Program-made: the position numbers and the translations under genes
Notes under the pieces: model-generated
What the model was told of the DNA's origin: nothing
The model's input: the letters and a program-made list of their open reading frames with translations, nothing else
The model's database searches: none
DNA from: Candidatus Gastranaerophilales bacterium
GTDB lineage: Bacteria > Cyanobacteriota > Vampirovibrionia > Gastranaerophilales > Gastranaerophilaceae
Assembly (NCBI GenBank): GCA_944323095.1
Contig: CALURE010000055.1
Span: 1-8,947, forward strand
Length of the DNA: 8,947 nucleotides
Direction: 5' to 3'
Shown: one piece after another, positions 5,497 through 8,947 of the stretch
How the letters are laid out: each line of letters begins with the position of its first letter
Numbering within the stretch: the first letter of the stretch is position 1

Positions 5497-5578
5497 ATAA
5501 ATATACATTTACCCCACAATTTTTATAACATAAAAAAAATGTTTTGTCAAGCTTTTTATTAATTCCTGAGTTAATATC

Positions 5579-5607
5579 TTGCACAGCAGGACAAATTCAG
5601 CTAAAAT
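5579..5607 (+). promoter_or_regulatory. Promoter of the TrmB-like gene, predicting a leaderless mRNA
   Basis: A -35 box TTGCAC (5579-5584) and a -10 box TAAAAT (5602-5607) are separated by exactly 17 bp. The -10 box ends six bases before the ATG at 5614, so transcription should begin at the start codon. No ribosome binding site is present in this gap. The geometry is identical to that of der. Confidence 0.65.
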
Positions 5608-5613
5608 TCTTTT

Positions 5614-6411
5614 ATGGATGAAATTGTTGAAAAATTGAAAGAAGTCGGTCTTAATGAATATCAGGCTAAGGTTTATATAGCGCTTTTAAAAAAATTTCCG
5701 GCAACCGGTTATGAAATCGCTAAACTCGCAAACATTCCGCAGTCAAGGGCATATGATACTTTAAAAACTCTGGAAAATATGCATATTGTTGTCCCTGTTA
5801 ATTCTAAACCTGCTGCATATACCCCGATAAAACCCAAAGAACTTACTAAACGGTTTAAAAGAAAAATTGATTCCACCATAAATTTTCTTGAAAAAAAACT
5901 TCCGGACATAAAGGAAGAAAGCTATACAGAACCGATTTTATCAATTAACGGAAGAACAAAAATTATTGATAAGATTGAAGAAATTATTAAAAATGCACGA
6001 AAAACGATTTTTATATCGCTGTTTTCGCAGGATTACAAATATCTTGAATCCCATCTTTTAGACGCTTATAACAGAGGGCTTGATGTAAAAATTGTAAAAT
6101 ACGACAATTTTACATGTAATTTCGGAAAATCTTTTCAGCATTCCGGAATTCCTATGCTTGAACATTATTTCAGCGGGAAATTTGTATTCCTTTCGGCGGA
6201 TAACAGTGAAGGTATTTTTGGAATTACCCAGCCTTTAAAAAACGATACTGCCGGTGTTATCTGGACAAAAAATCCGGAAATAGTTTTTTTGATTAAGGCA
6301 TTCACTGTCCATGATATGTATATGATTGATATTGAGGATAATTTCCCCGAACAGCTCAGGTATTTCTACGGTGCAGGGCTTAAAAAACTTCGTGATAAAA
6401 TTTTACATTAA
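5614..6411 (+). CDS. TrmB-family transcriptional regulator
   Basis: The 265-residue protein has the TrmB architecture. An N-terminal winged helix-turn-helix (about 1-72) carries the signature GLNEYQAKVYIALL (12-25), a recognition-helix region IPQSRAYDTLKTLE (41-54) and a wing (58-70). A charged helical linker (75-100) leads to a C-terminal effector-binding domain (about 107-240) of the TrmB/phospholipase-D-like type. Family members, best known in archaea, often sense sugars and control sugar uptake and metabolism; the ligand here cannot be read. The ATG at 5614 lies six bases after a -10 box and lacks a Shine-Dalgarno sequence, which suggests leaderless translation. It lies 73 bp upstream of tdk on the same strand, but tdk appears to have its own promoter. 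Eno, a glycolytic gene, is nearby on the other strand, which makes carbon control a possibility only. Confidence 0.88.
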   Translation: MDEIVEKLKEVGLNEYQAKVYIALLKKFPATGYEIAKLANIPQSRAYDTLKTLENMHIVVPVNSKPAAYTPIKPKELTKRFKRKIDSTINFLEKKLPDIKEESYTEPILSINGRTKIIDKIEEIIKNARKTIFISLFSQDYKYLESHLLDAYNRGLDVKIVKYDNFTCNFGKSFQHSGIPMLEHYFSGKFVFLSADNSEGIFGITQPLKNDTAGVIWTKNPEIVFLIKAFTVHDMYMIDIEDNFPEQLRYFYGAGLKKLRDKILH

Positions 6412-6416
6412 TTTAC

Positions 6417-6445
6417 TTTTCAAAAATTAATTGCGGTTGTATAAT
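6417..6445 (+). promoter_or_regulatory. Candidate promoter of tdk
   Basis: A perfect -10 box TATAAT (6440-6445) is preceded after 17 bp by TTTTCA (6417-6422), a four-of-six match to the -35 consensus. It predicts a leader of about 33 bases before the tdk ATG at 6485. It also overlaps the longest in-frame TTG start (6431), which argues against that start. Confidence 0.5.
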
Positions 6446-6484
6446 TATTGTAATCGATACAATTTTAGTTTTGGGATGGGAAAT

Positions 6485-7114
6485 ATGGATTTTGGATATT
6501 CGTTTGAATTAATTACAGGGCCGATGAGCTGCGGCAAAACAGAAGAATTGTTAAGGAGAGTCAGACGTTCTATTATTGCGAAAAGAAAAGTAAAAGTTAT
6601 TTCTCCCGATATTGATACACGCTCTAAAGGTGATTATATTGAGTCTAGAAATGGTCTGTGGCTTGATGCGATTAAAGTTAAGCATGCAATACAGATTATG
6701 TCGGTTGTTAAACCCGAAGATGAAGTTATTGCAATAGATGAACTGCAATTTTTTGATGCCAATATTGTTAAAGTTATTGCAAAACTTATGGATGAAGGCA
6801 AAAAAATTATCGGAACAGGTCTTGAGCTTGATTTTAAAGCAGAACCTTTCGGCAGTATGCCTGAATTAATGTGTATTGCAACAAAAGTCGACAAGCTTCA
6901 TGCTGTTTGTATGAAGTGCGGATGTGAAAATGCGACACGTACACAAAGACTTATTGACGGCAAACCTGCTGATAAGAATTCTCCTTTGATTATGATTGGC
7001 GGGGATGAAACTTATGAAGCACGCTGCATAAAATGTTATGAACTTCCTGATATCGAGTTTGAAAAGAAAAAACGCGGATTTAAAGTTTTGAATTTTGTAA
7101 AAGGTATGCAGTAG
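6485..7114 (+). CDS. tdk: Thymidine kinase, type II
   Basis: This enzyme phosphorylates thymidine to dTMP with ATP in the cytoplasmic salvage pathway. From the ATG at 6485 it has 209 residues, within the family range. The P-loop is GPMSCGKT (12-19). The Walker B/catalytic segment is VIAIDELQFF (81-90), with Glu86 as the expected base. GLELDF and PFG follow (112-123). The zinc site has two pairs, C142/C145 and C181/C184, and the family signature region ends in YEARCIKCY (177-185). The P-loop has Ser-Cys where most homologues have Phe/Tyr-Ser; Gly, Lys and Thr are kept. The in-frame TTG at 6431 would add 18 residues overlapping the promoter. The ATG at 6476 lacks a ribosome binding site, whereas the one at 6485 has ggga eight bases upstream and matches the family N-terminus. 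It is convergent with eno across a repeat-rich gap. Confidence 0.95.
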   Translation: MDFGYSFELITGPMSCGKTEELLRRVRRSIIAKRKVKVISPDIDTRSKGDYIESRNGLWLDAIKVKHAIQIMSVVKPEDEVIAIDELQFFDANIVKVIAKLMDEGKKIIGTGLELDFKAEPFGSMPELMCIATKVDKLHAVCMKCGCENATRTQRLIDGKPADKNSPLIMIGGDETYEARCIKCYELPDIEFEKKKRGFKVLNFVKGMQ

Positions 7115-7125
7115 TAAACTGGTTA

Positions 7126-7214
7126 TTAGAAGATAGGAGGGTAGGAGGATTAGAAGATAGGCTATTTACAGAAAATAGCTTACCTTCCAAGCTTCTTATC
7201 TTCCTACCTTCTTA
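7126..7214. repeat. Long imperfect hairpin, about 42-bp stem
   Basis: Positions 7126-7167 fold back onto 7173-7214 with a 5-base loop, acaga. The innermost seven pairs (gctattt with aaatagc) are perfect. Over the whole stem I count five mismatches and five G-U pairs. Three mismatches are A-C (7157/7183, 7152/7188, 7133/7207); the others are A-G (7149/7191) and T-T (7127/7213). The left arm is purine-rich and contains agaagatagg twice (7128-7137, 7152-7161); the right arm is the pyrimidine-rich counterpart. It begins 12 bases after the tdk stop codon. Confidence 0.8.
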
Positions 7215-7266
7215 CCTTCTTACCCTCTAAATTGGCCTGACTTCCTGCTCTCTGTCAGCCATAATC

Positions 7267-7368
7267 AGCTGGATTCTTTCGGGAGCGTGCCGCTCCACTC
7301 GCCAAACTGGACTTTGCATAAACTTTCTATGTCGTTGCGAGGTTCTTTTGAACCGAAGCAATCCAGCT
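7267..7368. repeat. Repeat element bounded by agctggatt / aatccagct
   Basis: Perfect 9-bp inverted ends (7267-7275 and 7360-7368) enclose about 100 bp. Inside is a hairpin, ttgc-ga-ggttc-tttt-gaacc-gaa-gcaa (7335-7361). The TTGCGAGG...GAAGCAATCCAGC pattern resembles a repeat I know as widespread in bacterial genomes; copy number here cannot be judged from one window. Confidence 0.6.
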
Positions 7369-7383
7369 TATTATTATTTTAGA

Positions 7384-7419
7384 TCAGCTGCATTCTTTCG
7401 CCTGTCAGCTCAGAATGAC
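7384..7419. repeat. Short repeat element with cattct / agaatg ends
   Basis: cattct (7391-7396) is inverted as agaatg (7412-7417). On the minus strand the element reads gtcattctgagc...gaatgcagctga, resembling a common GTCATTCTGAGC...GAATCCAGC repeat family. It repeats the agctg-attctttcg start of the 7267 element. Confidence 0.45.
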
Positions 7420-7435
7420 CTACTTTTTTTTTAAG

Positions 7436-7457
7436 ATCCCGAAAACAAGTTCGGGAT
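7436..7457. repeat. Hairpin repeat atcccgaa / ttcgggat
   Basis: A perfect 8-bp stem (7436-7443 with 7450-7457) has loop aacaag and is followed by gaca. The pattern GATCCCGAAAACAAGTTCGG resembles a dispersed repeat common in many bacteria. The last bases of the window (8936-8947) look like the start of a related copy. Confidence 0.6.
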
Positions 7458-7468
7458 GACAAATTGCT

Positions 7469-7500
7469 CCCTCTCCCATGGGAGAGGGTTGGGGTGAGGA
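7469..7500. repeat. Perfect 20-bp palindrome plus ggttggggtgagg tail
   Basis: ccctctccca (7469-7478) is followed by its exact reverse complement (7479-7488), then ttggggtgagg. This matches a well-known dispersed bacterial repeat type. It ends directly at the eno stop codon side and would form a strong hairpin in the eno 3' untranslated region. Confidence 0.65.
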
Positions 7501-7501
7501 C

Positions 7502-8785
7502 TTATTTTTGTCCGTTAAAGGCCTGTAGACCTAAATATTTTGCAGCCGAACCGAGCTTTTGTTCTATTCTCAAAAGCTGATTGTATTTAGCCATTCTGTC
7601 GGAACGCGATGCTGAACCGGTTTTTATCTGCCCGCTGTTTACGGCAACCGCTAAATCTGCAATAAATGTATCTTCAGTTTCACCTGAGCGGTGCGAAATA
7701 ATGGTTGTGTAGCCTGCGGCATGCGCCATTGAAATTGCGTCAAGAGTTTCTGAAAGTGTTCCGATTTGATTAACTTTAATCAGAATTGAATTTGCGACCC
7801 CGCGTTTAATTCCGTCTGCTAATCTTCTTGTATTGGTGACGAAAAGGTCATCTCCTACAAGCTGGCATTGTTCGCCTATACGTTTGGTGAGCATTTCCCA
7901 GCCTTCCCAATCCTGTTCAGCCATACCGTCTTCTATTGAAATTATCGGATATTTATTTACCCATTCTTCCAAAAAGTCTGTCATTTCACTGTTATTAAAG
8001 GTTTTACCTTCACCTTTAAGTTCGTATTTCCCGTTATCGTAGAATTCAGAAGATGCAACATCAAGACAAATTTTAATCTGGTCTGTATTGTAGCCTGCTT
8101 TATCTATTGCTTCTAAAATAACTTCAATCCCTTCGGAATTTGAGTTTAAATTAGGCGCAAATCCGCCTTCATCACCGACAGATGTTGCCATGCCTTTATT
8201 TTTGAGAACATTTTTCAGGGTATGGAAAACATTACAGCCCATTTCAATTGCGTGAGAAAAACTTTCAGCCCCGACAGGCGCAATCATAAATTCCTGAAAA
8301 TCAATGTTGTTGTCTGCATGAGCTCCGCCGTTTATAATGTTCATCATAGGTACAGGCAGTGTTAGAGCATTAATTCCGCCTAAATATCTGTATAAAGCCA
8401 TGCCATAAGCCTTTGAAGCAGCTTTTGCAACCGCAAGAGATACTCCTAAAATTGCATTTGCACCGAGTTTAGATTTGTTTTCGGTTCCGTCCATGTCAAT
8501 CATAAAAGTATCAATTTCTTTTTGATGAGAAGCTTTTTCGCCTATAAGCTCGGGCGCAATAATGTTATTGACATTGTCAACGGCTTTTTGAACACTTTTG
8601 CCCATATATTTTGATTTGTCGCCGTCTCTAAGTTCCAACGCTTCGAAAATTCCTGTTGATGCACCCGAAGGTACGGCAGCCCTGCCTCTAACCCCGTTTG
8701 TTAATTTAACATCAACTTCAACCGTCGGATTTCCGCGTGAATCCAGAATTTGTCTTGCGTAAACATCTTCAATATATGTTGACAT
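7502..8785 (-). CDS. eno: Enolase (phosphopyruvate hydratase)
   Basis: Enolase interconverts 2-phosphoglycerate and phosphoenolpyruvate in glycolysis and gluconeogenesis, in the cytoplasm and as an octamer or dimer. The 427-residue length is normal. Key residues are all present: the flexible loop S40-G-A-S43, H156 in GGAHADNN, E165, the general acid E206 in SVGDEGGF, Mg2+ ligands D242, E285 and D312, the catalytic base K337 within the signature ILIKVNQIGTLSET (334-347), H365-R366-S367, and K388. The ATG at 8785 fits the conserved N-terminus (IEDVYARQILDSRGNPTVEV) and has an aaaggaga ribosome binding site about seven bases upstream. A hairpin (8805-8835) lies just upstream of the ribosome binding site in the leader. 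The gene is convergent with tdk; its upstream neighbour lies outside the window. Confidence 0.98.
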   Translation of the reverse strand: MSTYIEDVYARQILDSRGNPTVEVDVKLTNGVRGRAAVPSGASTGIFEALELRDGDKSKYMGKSVQKAVDNVNNIIAPELIGEKASHQKEIDTFMIDMDGTENKSKLGANAILGVSLAVAKAASKAYGMALYRYLGGINALTLPVPMMNIINGGAHADNNIDFQEFMIAPVGAESFSHAIEMGCNVFHTLKNVLKNKGMATSVGDEGGFAPNLNSNSEGIEVILEAIDKAGYNTDQIKICLDVASSEFYDNGKYELKGEGKTFNNSEMTDFLEEWVNKYPIISIEDGMAEQDWEGWEMLTKRIGEQCQLVGDDLFVTNTRRLADGIKRGVANSILIKVNQIGTLSETLDAISMAHAAGYTTIISHRSGETEDTFIADLAVAVNSGQIKTGSASRSDRMAKYNQLLRIEQKLGSAAKYLGLQAFNGQK

Positions 8786-8804
8786 ATTTTATCTCCTTTT
8801 TTTT

Positions 8805-8835
8805 AAACGCAGATGCAGTAAAGCTGTTTGCGTTT
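8805..8835 (-). promoter_or_regulatory. Leader hairpin upstream of the eno ribosome binding site
   Basis: aaacgca (8805-8811) pairs with tgcgttt (8829-8835), with an inner cag/ctg stem and an asymmetric internal loop. In the eno mRNA it sits directly 5' of an A-run and the ggag sequence. On the plus strand it resembles a terminator (stem followed by seven T), but no plus-strand gene feeds it. I could not identify a convincing eno promoter upstream; AT-rich candidates exist at 8840-8890. Confidence 0.4.
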
Positions 8836-8935
8836 TTTTATTAACCCTCTTAAAATTTTGTCATAAAACTTTTATCTTTGCAAGTAGCATAGCAGGGGAC
8901 TTATATTGCAGTTTACACTAACTATTGGTAAAAAC

Positions 8936-8947
8936 GTCATGCTGAAC
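8936..8947 (+). repeat. Start of a dispersed repeat cut by the window edge
   Basis: The final bases, gtcatgctgaac, parallel gtcatcccgaac, the minus-strand start of the hairpin repeat at 7436-7460. A continuation such as ttgtttcagcat would be expected beyond the window. With 12 bases this is suggestive only. Confidence 0.3.

Larger units (their letters stand above)
7115..7501. other. Gene-free repeat cluster between convergent tdk and eno
   Basis: No coding region or RNA gene is evident in 387 bp. At least five inverted-repeat elements follow one another: the long hairpin (7126-7214), an element bounded by agctggatt/aatccagct (7267-7368), an element at 7384-7419, a tcccgaa/ttcggga hairpin (7436-7457) and a ccctctccc palindrome (7469-7500). 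Being between convergent 3' ends, this is where repeats can accumulate without disrupting genes or promoters. The hairpins may also block read-through, although none has a standard T-run. Confidence 0.7.

Noticed and set aside
6431..6484. Longer tdk start at TTG 6431 or ATG 6476
   Set aside because: The first overlaps the TATAAT promoter box, the second lacks a ribosome binding site; the family N-terminus begins at 6485.
7115..7501. tRNA, small RNA gene or CRISPR array in the tdk/eno gap
   Set aside because: No cloverleaf fits, there is no CCA or T-loop signal, and the repeats are different inverted elements rather than evenly spaced direct repeats.
7833..8042. Plus-strand ORF of 69 codons
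   Set aside because: It is antisense within the conserved core of eno.

Overview
The window is a low-GC, AT-rich bacterial chromosome segment with standard stop codons. It carries housekeeping genes (der, ftnA, tdk, eno), a TrmB-type regulator, a two-EF-hand protein and several unassigned small proteins. No signal peptides, rRNA, tRNA, CRISPR array or transposase gene were seen. The mix suggests an uncultured gut-type lineage. Gastranaerophilales/Vampirovibrionia, the non-photosynthetic sister group of Cyanobacteria, is my best guess. That guess rests on family resemblance and on a left-edge palindromic repeat of a type I associate with cyanobacterial genomes; it is inference, not proof.

Layout: 1-348 is a gene-free, repeat-rich stretch downstream of der. 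349-2798 holds three minus-strand genes, in transcription order ferritin, GNAT acetyltransferase and der; der has its own promoter. Divergent from ferritin is a 71-residue Cys-rich protein (2933-3148), followed by two back-to-back terminators. 3311-3776 is a minus-strand pair of small unknown proteins, divergent from an EF-hand calcium-binding protein (3957-4505). After terminators at 4545-4645 comes a second minus-strand pair of small acidic unknown proteins (4644-5316). A regulatory interval leads to the plus-strand genes for the TrmB-like regulator (5614-6411) and thymidine kinase (6485-7114). 7115-7501 is a gene-free interval packed with inverted repeats, and eno (7502-8785, minus) closes the window.

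How the genes fit together: der (ribosome assembly), ftnA (iron storage), tdk (thymidine salvage) and eno (glycolysis) are independent housekeeping functions rather than one pathway. TrmB-family regulators often sense sugars, so control of central carbon metabolism is possible but not shown. The least explained part is 2933-5316, with one Cys-rich protein, one EF-hand protein and four small cytosolic proteins. Two of these, and more weakly a third, share a C-terminal motif built around FDD. Two further points stand out. der and trmB both have a -10 box ending exactly six bases before the ATG, which predicts leaderless mRNAs. The tdk/eno interval contains a roughly 42-bp imperfect hairpin whose defects are almost all transitions.
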